Assembly (NCBI GenBank): GCA_947497175.1
Contig: CANMFM010000006.1
Location: 496,001-560,000 of the forward strand
Direction of reading: 5' to 3'
Length of the DNA stretch: 64,000 nt
Source: an uncultured Aquimarina sp.
Lineage (GTDB): Bacteria; Bacteroidota; Bacteroidia; Flavobacteriales; Flavobacteriaceae
A model generated the notes under the pieces. That model saw nothing but the letters and a program-made list of their open reading frames with translations. It made no database searches and had not been told where the DNA came from. The position numbers and the translations under genes were made by a program. Below are positions 1 through 6,651 of the stretch, in pieces. How positions within the stretch are numbered: the stretch's first letter is position 1; the number at the start of each line of letters is the position of its first letter.

Positions 1-870
1 ATGAATCTTTATGGTACGGCCCCGGGTATGTGGATAGATCGGGATGATAAGGTGTTTGTATCTATGCCTGGAGTTCCTTTTGAAATGAAAGGTTTGATGA
101 AAAATGAAGTGCTTCCTAGATTACAAAAAAGATTTGATAGGCCCTACATTATTCATAAAACCGTACTTACATATGGCGTGGGTGAAAGTGCGATAGCTGC
201 AAGAATTGAAACCTGGGAAGACAATTTACCAGCATTTATTAAGTTAGCCTATTTGCCTAATCTAGGTAGGGTTCGTTTACGTCTTTCTGCCAGAGGAAAT
301 GACAAAAAGCTTCTTGAGGATACTATTGAAGCTAAAATAGAAGAACTGCACAATATTATTGGTGAAATAATAGTAGGGTACGAAGAGGATGAAACGATAG
401 AGGTAAGAATTGGTCAATTACTAGTAAAAAAAGGAGAAACAATTTCTGTTGCGGAAAGTTGCACAGGGGGTATGATTGCACAATCCTTCACGGCAAATTC
501 GGGGGCCTCTGCGTATTTTAATGGGGGAGTTGTTGCCTATGCTACACAATCTAAAATTGATGTTTTAGGAGTAGATCGTAGTATAGTAGAGAAATACACA
601 GTAACGAGTGCAGAAGTTGCTGAAGCTATGGCATTGAAGGCTAAAGAAAGATTTAAATCAAATTATGCAATAGCAACTACAGGCAATGCAGGTCCGGCAA
701 AAGGAGATGGAGCTGTAGAGATTGGAACGGTTTTTATAGCAATTGCGACTCCTGAAAACGTCTTTTCACAAAAATTTGTCTTTGGTAATCTAAGAGAGCG
801 CACAATAGGTAAAGCCGTAACGAAATCTTTTGAGTTATTGTTGCATGAATTAAAGGATAGCCACAAGTAG
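1..870 (+). CDS. cinA: CinA family protein (competence/damage-inducible protein A), 5' end missing
   Basis: This is the C-terminal two thirds of a CinA protein. The first visible residues (NLYGTAPGMWID) belong to the end of the molybdopterin-binding-like N-terminal domain, so the ATG at position 1 is internal and the real start lies before the window; 289 residues are seen against about 415 for the family. Residues ~135-285 form the CinA C-terminal domain, with AESCTGG carrying the catalytic serine of nicotinamide-nucleotide amidohydrolases and GNAGP further on. In the family this domain deamidates NMN, and the N-terminal part can act as ADP-ribose pyrophosphatase. It lies upstream of rpmB, as is common in Bacteroidota. 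Family assignment is secure; the exact activity is inferred. Confidence 0.95.
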   Translation: MNLYGTAPGMWIDRDDKVFVSMPGVPFEMKGLMKNEVLPRLQKRFDRPYIIHKTVLTYGVGESAIAARIETWEDNLPAFIKLAYLPNLGRVRLRLSARGNDKKLLEDTIEAKIEELHNIIGEIIVGYEEDETIEVRIGQLLVKKGETISVAESCTGGMIAQSFTANSGASAYFNGGVVAYATQSKIDVLGVDRSIVEKYTVTSAEVAEAMALKAKERFKSNYAIATTGNAGPAKGDGAVEIGTVFIAIATPENVFSQKFVFGNLRERTIGKAVTKSFELLLHELKDSHK

Positions 871-873
871 GAT

Positions 874-1266
874 TTAAGCACTTTTCTTGGTCCAGTTAAT
901 TGCGTCTTCAAGATCATTAAATTGATAAAACGGTTTTCTGGCAAAATGTCGCTCTACGATAATTGATTTCTCACATTCTTTATTGTATGTTACCACACCA
1001 TAACCATTAAAGTTTTTCATTGTGTTAAGGGGGCAAAACAGATAGTCAACAGGAGCTATAGAATGAGAGTTAATCCTGTTAGAAATATAGGAAAAGGATT
1101 TTCCATCTCCATAATGTTTAAGAATTAATGGAATGAGGTCATTAAGTTTTTCTAGTGTTATCACTTCTCCTTCATTGACTTCGGCTATAAAATAGTTTTC
1201 ATAAAAATAATAAGTTCCGAGCGTGAGGTTTCGTACTTCTACTAATTTATCGTTTTCGGTTTTCAT
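874..1266 (-). CDS. Conserved hypothetical protein, SpoIIAA/STAS-like, tandem paralogue A
   Basis: A 130-residue soluble protein without signal peptide or membrane segment. It shares a clear pattern with the next gene (1479-1880): an N-terminal GTYYFYEN / VNEGE block, a central FSYISNRINSHS block, then GYGVVTYN and a C-terminal LEDAINW helix. The same pattern is common in small cytosolic flavobacterial proteins that look like SpoIIAA/STAS-type folds, but no catalytic residues are apparent and I cannot assign a function. The gene is convergent with cinA, leaving 3 nt between the stops. The start is the ATG at 1266. Confidence 0.8.
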   Translation of the reverse strand: MKTENDKLVEVRNLTLGTYYFYENYFIAEVNEGEVITLEKLNDLIPLILKHYGDGKSFSYISNRINSHSIAPVDYLFCPLNTMKNFNGYGVVTYNKECEKSIIVERHFARKPFYQFNDLEDAINWTKKSA

Positions 1267-1478
1267 GATTGTATAACTTTTCTGTTCCTGAGTATTGAGT
1301 CGATAAAGAGTAGTTTTCCTTAGGCTTAAAGATTGTTTTTCAGTAGTTTATGCATTTTTTAGTACTTTCAAACGTTATAGTTAATAACTTTATTCGTCAA
1401 AAAGATTTTCTAAAATGAAATTCAGTAAATACATACTTGTAATTTATGTTTTAGTAAAAAGATTTTTTGTCTTTTAGT

Positions 1479-1880
1479 TTAATCCACAGAAGTCATTTTT
1501 TCAGACCAGAGAACGGCATCTTCCAAGGTGTCGAAAACATCAGTTGGGATGTCGGCGAAGGTTCTTTCAAGACATGCTATTTTACGATTTACAGGGTTAT
1601 ATGTAACTATGGCGTAGCCCTTTAGATTAGGAAATTTTTGTGCTGATCCATGAAGTCTGGTAGGTTTAAAAGAATATGAATTAACCCGATTAGAAATATA
1701 AACATAAGGAATTATACCTTTGTAATATATTTCGATAAGCTCGTATAGTTTTTTTCCGCTTTCAAAGTTGAGGTCAGATCCTTCATTGACTTCACCCACA
1801 ATAAAATTTTCATAGAAATAAAACGTTCCTATGTCAATTTCATGTTTTTGAATAAGTGGTCTTCTAAAGTTTTCAACCAT
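1479..1880 (-). CDS. Conserved hypothetical protein, SpoIIAA/STAS-like, tandem paralogue B
   Basis: About 133 residues from the ATG at 1880; an in-frame TTG nine bases further upstream is less likely. It is the tandem paralogue of 874-1266: GTFYFYEN, VNEGSD, YVYISNRVNSYS, GYAIVTYN and LEDAVLWSEK line up with the equivalent blocks of its neighbour. The 212-bp gap between them and the moderate identity point to an old duplication with each copy kept under its own promoter. No signal peptide or catalytic motif is visible and the function is unknown. Confidence 0.8.
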   Translation of the reverse strand: MVENFRRPLIQKHEIDIGTFYFYENFIVGEVNEGSDLNFESGKKLYELIEIYYKGIIPYVYISNRVNSYSFKPTRLHGSAQKFPNLKGYAIVTYNPVNRKIACLERTFADIPTDVFDTLEDAVLWSEKMTSVD

Positions 1881-2045
1881 TTTGATCAATTTGTATTGCT
1901 AAAATATGTAATAAATTTGAAAATTTATGGTTTACCCACACGTTAGTTAAGGTGATTTTTTTTGGTCGGATAAAATCTCTTATTTTGGTTTTTAGCGATA
2001 AGAAACCCGAAAAATAAAAAAACAGAAAAAATTACTAAACTATTA

Positions 2046-2076
2046 TTGGTGGTTAGGTAAATAATTCGTTAATTTG
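2046..2076 (+). promoter_or_regulatory. Putative Bacteroidota-type promoter of the rpmB operon
   Basis: TTGG at 2046-2049 could serve as the -33 element, followed after a 20-nt spacer by TTAATTTG at 2069-2076, which has one mismatch to the TAnnTTTG -7 consensus. It would give a leader of about 30 nt before rpmB. Confidence 0.45.
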
Positions 2077-2112
2077 CACCCTGTTTTGAAATAATACCAA
2101 AATTAAGAAGAG

Positions 2113-2352
2113 ATGTCAAGAGTTTGCGAGCTTACAGGTAAAAAAGCAATGGTAGGAAACAATGTTTCTCACGCGATGAATAAAACAAAACGTAAATTCA
2201 ATGCGAATTTGATAAAAAAGCGTTTTTATATTCCTGAAGAAGATAGATGGGTAACACTTAAAGTTTCTACTTCAGCATTGAAAAATATAAATAAGAATGG
2301 GATTTCTGCTGTTTTAAAGGAAGCAAGAGCAAAAGGTTTTTTAACTAAATAA
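2113..2352 (+). CDS. rpmB: 50S ribosomal protein L28
   Basis: A 79-residue basic protein beginning MSRVCELTGKKAMVGN, the typical L28 start, with SHAMNKTKRKF following. L28 binds 23S rRNA in the large subunit. The length and ending (KARAKGFLTK-like tail) fit bacteroidotal L28. It starts a tight group with rpmG (24-nt gap) and the DUF4295 gene (6-nt gap) that ends at a strong intrinsic terminator, so the three are very probably one transcript. Confidence 0.97.
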   Translation: MSRVCELTGKKAMVGNNVSHAMNKTKRKFNANLIKKRFYIPEEDRWVTLKVSTSALKNINKNGISAVLKEARAKGFLTK

Positions 2353-2376
2353 TCTCTATTTTTAAAAGATATACAA

Positions 2377-2559
2377 ATGGCAAAGAAAGGCAATAGAGTA
2401 CAGGTAATTTTAGAATGTACAGAGCACAAAGCTACTGGAAAACCAGGTACATCACGATACATTACAACCAAAAATAAAAAGAACACACCAGATAGAATGG
2501 AATTAAAGAAATTTAATCCTATTCTAAAGAAAATGACTGTTCATAAAGAAATTAAATAA
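2377..2559 (+). CDS. rpmG: 50S ribosomal protein L33
   Basis: A 60-residue basic protein ([18 protein letters not shown]) matching L33 in length and in the [13 protein letters not shown] start. It lacks the CxxC zinc-ribbon pairs of zinc-type L33 (only one cysteine, in LECTEH), so it is a zinc-independent form. Second gene of the rpmB-rpmG-DUF4295 operon. Confidence 0.97.
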   Translation: MAKKGNRVQVILECTEHKATGKPGTSRYITTKNKKNTPDRMELKKFNPILKKMTVHKEIK

Positions 2560-2565
2560 TAAAAC

Positions 2566-2718
2566 ATGGCAAAGAAATCAGTAGCATCGTTACAGACAGG
2601 ATCAAAGAGATTAACTAAGGCCATTAAAATGGTAAAATCTCCAAAAACTGGAGCATATACTTTTGTTGAGTCTATCATGGCACCAGAAGTTGTAAATGAC
2701 TTTTTAAAGCAAAAGTAA
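2566..2718 (+). CDS. DUF4295 family protein
   Basis: A 50-residue basic protein (MAKKSVASLQTGSKRLTKAI...) ending in NDFLKQK. Proteins of this size and sequence, annotated DUF4295, are found almost only in Bacteroidota, directly after L28 and L33 as here. The location and high lysine content suggest a ribosome-associated protein, but that is inference. It lies 6 nt after rpmG and 27 nt before the terminator hairpin. Confidence 0.93.
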   Translation: MAKKSVASLQTGSKRLTKAIKMVKSPKTGAYTFVESIMAPEVVNDFLKQK

Positions 2719-2745
2719 TTTCCCTTTTAAAATCTTTTAAAAAGA

Positions 2746-2782
2746 AGCCGTTTCAATTGTATTGAAATGGCTCTTTCTTTTT
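2746..2782 (+). terminator. Intrinsic terminator of the rpmB operon
   Basis: A 12-bp stem (AGCCGTTTCAAT / ATTGAAATGGCT, one G-U pair) with a 3-nt loop at 2746-2772, followed by a T-rich run to 2782. Confidence 0.85.
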
Positions 2783-2812
2783 ATATTTAGGTAATCTTAA
2801 TTAAGTAAATTC

Positions 2813-2820
2813 TATTTTTG
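2813..2820 (+). promoter_or_regulatory. Putative -7 element of the ftsY promoter
   Basis: TATTTTTG matches TAnnTTTG exactly and lies 27 nt before the ftsY ATG, downstream of the rpmB-operon terminator. No good -33 TTG is visible at the usual distance. Confidence 0.45.
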
Positions 2821-2847
2821 AATTTATAGTATATTGAATTAATAGAA

Positions 2848-3801
2848 ATGGGACTTTTCAAGAATATATTTTCTTCAGAAAAAAAAGAAACACTAGATAA
2901 AGGATTAGAAAAATCTAAAACGAGTTTTTTTTCAAAATTAAGTAAAGCTGTTGCTGGTAAATCTAAAGTAGATGACGAGGTACTGGATGAGCTCGAAGAA
3001 GTTTTAGTGTCTAGTGATGTTGGTGTAAAAACTACCATCAAGATTATTGAAAGAATTGAAGGTCGTGTGGCAAAAGATAAATATTTAGGGACAGAAGAAT
3101 TGAACCAAATATTACGTGAAGAGATTGCTAATTTACTGTCAGAAACTAATGTTGGAGAAGCTGTAGATTTTGAAATTCCGAAAGGGAAGAAGCCATATGT
3201 TTTGATGGTTGTTGGTGTTAATGGAGTTGGAAAAACAACGACTATAGGTAAATTAGCGCATCAGTTTAAAAATAAAGGATTAAAAGTCGTACTAGGCGCT
3301 GCAGATACGTTCAGAGCAGCAGCGATAGATCAATTGCAAGTATGGGCAGATAGGGTAGATGTTCCTATCGTTAAACAGGCTATGGGAAGTGATCCCGCTT
3401 CTGTGGCATTTGATACATTACAATCTGGAGTTAATCAGGATGCTGACGTTATCATTATCGATACAGCAGGACGCTTACATAACAAGGTTAATTTGATGAA
3501 TGAATTAACAAAAGTAAAACGAGTGATGCAAAAAGTTGTTGAGGATGCTCCGCATGATGTCTTATTAGTTTTAGATGGCTCTACTGGTCAAAATGCCTTT
3601 GAACAAGCAAAACAGTTTACAGCGGCTACAGAGGTAAATTCTTTAGCAGTAACAAAATTGGATGGAACCGCAAAAGGAGGAGTGGTTATTGGAATTAGTG
3701 ATCAATTTCAAATTCCTGTAAAATACATCGGAGTAGGTGAGGGTATTGAAGATTTGCAGGTGTTCAATAAGTATGAGTTTGTAGATTCTTTTTTTAAGTA
3801 A
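2848..3801 (+). CDS. ftsY: Signal recognition particle receptor FtsY
   Basis: A 317-residue SRP GTPase. Residues ~1-40 are a short basic tail, ~45-105 the N domain, ~115-317 the G domain with P-loop GVNGVGKT (123-130), DTFRAAAIDQL, the G3 motif DTAGRL, TKLDGTAKGG and a C-terminal GVGEGIEDLQVF. FtsY docks SRP-ribosome complexes at the membrane and stimulates reciprocal GTP hydrolysis with Ffh. The acidic A domain of proteobacterial FtsY is absent, as is usual in Bacteroidota. It has its own candidate promoter after the rpmB-operon terminator. Confidence 0.98.
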   Translation: MGLFKNIFSSEKKETLDKGLEKSKTSFFSKLSKAVAGKSKVDDEVLDELEEVLVSSDVGVKTTIKIIERIEGRVAKDKYLGTEELNQILREEIANLLSETNVGEAVDFEIPKGKKPYVLMVVGVNGVGKTTTIGKLAHQFKNKGLKVVLGAADTFRAAAIDQLQVWADRVDVPIVKQAMGSDPASVAFDTLQSGVNQDADVIIIDTAGRLHNKVNLMNELTKVKRVMQKVVEDAPHDVLLVLDGSTGQNAFEQAKQFTAATEVNSLAVTKLDGTAKGGVVIGISDQFQIPVKYIGVGEGIEDLQVFNKYEFVDSFFK

Positions 3802-3890
3802 ACCTAGCGGTTTCTTAGCATGTTTCTTTTCTTTAAATACCTATTATCGAACAGAATACGCATCTTTGGTTTTTATATATAATTTTGTTC

Positions 3891-3919
3891 ACAAAAAAAC
3901 CTTCAATTGCTTGAAGGTT
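3891..3919 (-). terminator. Intrinsic terminator serving minus-strand transcripts from the right
   Basis: A perfect 9-bp stem (AACCTTCAA / TTGAAGGTT, 4-nt loop) at 3898-3919. Read on the minus strand it is followed by seven T residues (A-run at 3893-3899); the plus-strand side has no T-run. It therefore ends the leftward transcription of the small ORFs and probably of the lipoprotein gene at 4341-5051. Confidence 0.7.
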
Positions 3920-4005
3920 TGTTCCCAATGTCACATAACCTTTATTATAAATAATTCCCGTTTATAAAGATTATGATTAATTTTGGGGCGATATATTGGG
4001 ACTGG

Positions 4006-4095
4006 TTAGGTTGTCTTTAGTATCACTAGATATGCCATGAAGATGCAATACACGACTAAAAATGCTCCACTAATTAATATTCTATATTTTGACAT
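4006..4095 (-). CDS. Putative 29-residue single-pass membrane microprotein
   Basis: ATG at 4095, TAA at 4006-4008. The translation starts MSKYRILISGAF and is one hydrophobic segment of ~20 residues (positions ~6-26) with a basic N-terminus, typical of a small inner-membrane protein. It begins 4 nt after the stop of the 49-residue ORF 4100-4249 and is followed by a minus-strand terminator at 3891-3919. This operon-like context is the main support; I know no family for it, and an ORF this short can arise by chance. Confidence 0.45.
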   Translation of the reverse strand: MSKYRILISGAFLVVYCIFMAYLVILKTT

Positions 4096-4099
4096 GATT

Positions 4100-4249
4100 T
4101 TAGTATGTTTTGAGGTGTGTTCCTGTTTCGGCCTTGACAATTGTCGGATTAGAACTTTCTTTTTTATTAGTAGTGATTACAATAGTAATAAAGAATAGCA
4201 TTGCAACAATAAACATCAGACTAAATATAGTTTTTAAAGTACTTCTCAT
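4100..4249 (-). CDS. Putative 49-residue single-pass membrane microprotein
   Basis: ATG at 4249, TAA at 4100-4102. It has a short basic start (MRSTLK), a hydrophobic stretch of about 20 residues (positions ~7-27: IFSLMFIVAMLFF and on), then a polar tail with several Lys and Thr. It fits a single transmembrane helix or an uncleaved signal anchor. It lies about 90 nt downstream of the Asp-rich lipoprotein gene on the same strand, is followed after 4 nt by another tiny membrane ORF, and both end before an intrinsic terminator. No homologue is recognised. Confidence 0.5.
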   Translation of the reverse strand: MRSTLKTIFSLMFIVAMLFFITIVITTNKKESSNPTIVKAETGTHLKTY

Positions 4250-4340
4250 AGTTTTTAGGTTATTGTGGTTATTTGGGTAATATTATATCACTATACTACT
4301 TCTTATATGTTTGCCTTTATTTTTTAGGAGTCAAAGTTGG

Positions 4341-5051
4341 CTAGTCATCACTATCGTCGTCGTCGTCATCGTCGTTGTCATCATCATCATCATCATCATC
4401 GTCGTTGTCATCATCATCGTCGTCGTTGTCATCATCATCATCGTCGTTGTCATCATCATCGTCGTCGTTGTCATCATCATCATCGTCGTTGTCATCATCG
4501 TCGTCGTCGTTGTCATCATCATCATCGTCGTTGTCATCATCATCATCGTCGTTGTCATCATCATCGTCGTCATTGTCATCATCATCGTCATCATCGTCGT
4601 CGCAATCATCGTTAATCGCTATTTCAATAACTTCTTCTAGCTCACTTAGATTATTAGTGGATATTTCTAATCCATCTGAGAGAACAAGGACTACTGGGAA
4701 ATTTATATTGACCACATCATTATCATTGAGGTCGATCAGAAAAAGATTAAGGCTATCGTCATTTTCAAAACTTACTGTAGTAATTAATTCGGTTTGCGAA
4801 TCAAATGCAGAAACAGAAAAAGGATATACAAAATCTATACATTCTATGGGTTCATCATTAGTAATGTCATTTTCAGATTTACCATCTCCTATCGAAATAC
4901 GTAGCATTAAATTGGCAACATTTGAATTTGCTTTTAGCGATTGATTGTCTGGGGCCTGAATCAATTCGTCCGATTCTCCTCTACAAGAAGTAGCTAAAAA
5001 AGCTATAAATAACGTAAAAATTAATAGAATTAAATTCGTCTTACTATTCAT
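4341..5051 (-). CDS. Lipoprotein with an extreme poly-aspartate (Asp/Asn) C-terminal tail
   Basis: 236 residues from the ATG at 5051 (MNSKTNLILLIF...). Residues 1-23 are a type II signal peptide with lipobox ATSC, so the mature protein is a lipoprotein, in this phylum often surface exposed. Residues ~24-150 form a globular domain with CIDFVYPF and INFPVVLVLSDG, a pattern I associate with flavobacterial lipoproteins but cannot tie to a named function. The last 86 residues are 75 Asp, 10 Asn and 1 Ser, mostly regular NDDDDDD heptads. The gene is divergent from an ECF sigma/FecR/TonB receptor block and may be its target. The tail could bind Ca2+ or other cations; that is inference. Confidence 0.85.
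   Translation of the reverse strand: MNSKTNLILLIFTLFIAFLATSCRGESDELIQAPDNQSLKANSNVANLMLRISIGDGKSENDITNDEPIECIDFVYPFSVSAFDSQTELITTVSFENDDSLNLFLIDLNDNDVVNINFPVVLVLSDGLEISTNNLSELEEVIEIAINDDCDDDDDDDDDNDDDDDDNDDDDDDNDDDDDDNDDDDDDNDDDDDDNDDDDDDNDDDDDDNDDDDDDNDDDDDDDDDNDDDDDDDSDD
4344..4601 (-). repeat. 21-bp coding minisatellite (Asn-Asp6 heptads)
   Basis: 258 bp of GAC/GAT codons broken every seventh codon by AAC/AAT, with nine interruptions evenly spaced or nearly so. Eight consecutive units have exactly 21 bp; the flanking units carry 9 and 7 Asp. GAC and GAT vary between units in the third base, so the array is not perfectly homogeneous. Gain or loss of a unit would keep the reading frame. Confidence 0.9.
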
Positions 5052-5157
5052 GATAAATAAATCTTTCAAAGTGATTGTATAATTATAACAACTAACCTAT
5101 AAAAAATCCTTTTTTCTTTTTCTTTTTTTTACATTTAACCTTAATAAAATCGTCATA

Positions 5158-5676
5158 ATGCCAAAAGACCTACATGAAAATGTCTGTGCTGAAGAGATAT
5201 TTTCGAAGATCTATTCTAAATATTCAAAGGATTTATACAATTTTCTATACTATAAGTATGGAGAGTCTTTGGGGCCTAATGATAAGATGCAAGATGCATT
5301 TATTAAGTTATTGGATAATTGTAAAAATGTCACTCCTGCCAAGGCCAAAGGTTTTTTGTTTAGTGTAGCAAAAAATATGATGCTCAACGAAATTAAACAT
5401 CAAAAAGTTGTACTTAGACATAGAGAAATAAAACCCAAAGAGTATACGAATGAGTCTCCGGAGTTTATTATAGAACAAAAACAGTTCTTAAGTAAATATC
5501 AAACTGCATTAGCGCGATTGACAGAAGACCAGAGAGTTGCCTTTTTATTGAATAAAGTAGAAGGAAAAAAGCACGCAGAGATAGCAGAAATGCTTGGAGT
5601 TACGAAAAAAGCTGTTGAAAACAGAATTTACACAGCGTATAAAAAACTTAAGAGTGAAATAGAAGGATTTAAATAA
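5158..5676 (+). CDS. ECF-type RNA polymerase sigma factor (FecI-like)
   Basis: 172 residues. Region 2 lies at ~15-85 (IYSKYSKDLYNFLYYKYG, DKMQDAFIKLL, AKGFLFSVAKNMMLNEIK); after a short linker, region 4 at ~115-170 has the helix-turn-helix (HAEIAEMLGVTKKAVENRIYTA). The gene is followed by FecR and an STN-type TonB receptor, the usual order of cell-surface signalling systems: the receptor senses a ligand outside, FecR relays it, and the sigma factor is released. The nearest candidate target is the divergent lipoprotein with the Asp tail. The start ATG is at 5158. Confidence 0.93.
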   Translation: MPKDLHENVCAEEIFSKIYSKYSKDLYNFLYYKYGESLGPNDKMQDAFIKLLDNCKNVTPAKAKGFLFSVAKNMMLNEIKHQKVVLRHREIKPKEYTNESPEFIIEQKQFLSKYQTALARLTEDQRVAFLLNKVEGKKHAEIAEMLGVTKKAVENRIYTAYKKLKSEIEGFK

Positions 5677-5739
5677 ATTTTAATTTTTTTAAAGGAAAAA
5701 TAAATACTTGGTTGTTTTATATATAGAAGAACTACAAAA

Positions 5740-6651
5740 ATGGATAAAGAATACCTTTTGAAGAAATGGTTAGCAGATGATTTAACACCTTCTGAAGCTA
5801 AAGCGTTTAAGGCATCAGATGATTATCAAACGCATCGTAAAATGCTTGAGGGTGCTCAATTTTTTAGAGCCTCTGCAGTTTCTGAAGTTGCAAGTTTAAA
5901 TGATTTTTACAAAAAAACAGAAAAGAATCCAGCATCTGCTAAAACGTTTAAATGGTATAGTCCATTATTGAAAATAGCCGCTGTTTTGGCAATTTTACTC
6001 GGTGTAGGATCGTTTTTCTTTTTTGACGCAGGATCGAATGTTAGTTCTTTAGCCAGTGAAAAAATTTCTATGGCACTACCTGATGAGTCAGCGGTAGTAT
6101 TAAATGCCAAATCGAAGATTATCTATAACAAACGTAATTGGAACGAAAAACGGGAAGTAGTTCTTGATGGCGAAGCTTTTTTTAAAGTAACCAAAGGATC
6201 CAGCTTTGATGTAATTACCAATACCGGAAAGGTAAGTGTTTTGGGAACACAATTTAATGTCAAAAATCGTAAGGGATATTTTGAAGTACAATGTTTTGAA
6301 GGTTTGGTGAGTGTGCAGTATAATGGGGATACTAAAAAATTGCCGGCAGGATCTATTTTTAAAGTGGTGAATGGGGTAGTAACTTCTGATGCTACCTCTA
6401 ATACTGAGCCACAATGGATTAATCACATAAGCGATTTTAAAAGTGTTCCTTTTTATGAGGTGATTCAAGAATTTGAAAGACAGTATGATGTCGTTTTTTC
6501 ACTAGAAAATATAAATACTTCACGTATATTTACAGGAGGTTTTGTGCATACTAGTATTGAAGATGGGCTAAAATCCATAACTTTACCTCTAGATCTGGAA
6601 TATAAAATTGATTCAAAAAAACGTATTACATTGTATAAAAGTAAACTATAG
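5740..6651 (+). CDS. FecR family anti-sigma factor
   Basis: 303 residues. The cytoplasmic N-terminus (~1-70, MDKEYLLKKWLADDLTPSEA) would hold the sigma factor. One transmembrane helix lies at ~82-102 (LLKIAAVLAILLGVGSFFFF). The periplasmic FecR domain follows (~110-210; VVLDGEAFFKVT, VLGTQFNVKN), then a C-terminal DUF4974-type segment (~230-300). It sits 63 nt after the sigma gene. The 3' end overlaps the TonB receptor gene by 44 nt, which suggests translational coupling. Confidence 0.93.
   Translation: MDKEYLLKKWLADDLTPSEAKAFKASDDYQTHRKMLEGAQFFRASAVSEVASLNDFYKKTEKNPASAKTFKWYSPLLKIAAVLAILLGVGSFFFFDAGSNVSSLASEKISMALPDESAVVLNAKSKIIYNKRNWNEKREVVLDGEAFFKVTKGSSFDVITNTGKVSVLGTQFNVKNRKGYFEVQCFEGLVSVQYNGDTKKLPAGSIFKVVNGVVTSDATSNTEPQWINHISDFKSVPFYEVIQEFERQYDVVFSLENINTSRIFTGGFVHTSIEDGLKSITLPLDLEYKIDSKKRITLYKSKL

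Noticed and set aside
1415..1477. Plus-strand 20-codon hydrophobic ORF
   Set aside because: Too short, no promoter or operon context, AT-rich intergenic DNA.
4311..4944. Long plus-strand ORFs and a Met/Thr-rich or His/Arg-rich minus/plus reading over the Asp repeat
   Set aside because: They are other-frame readings of the GAC/GAT repeat; only the frame with a signal peptide and lipobox makes a sensible protein.
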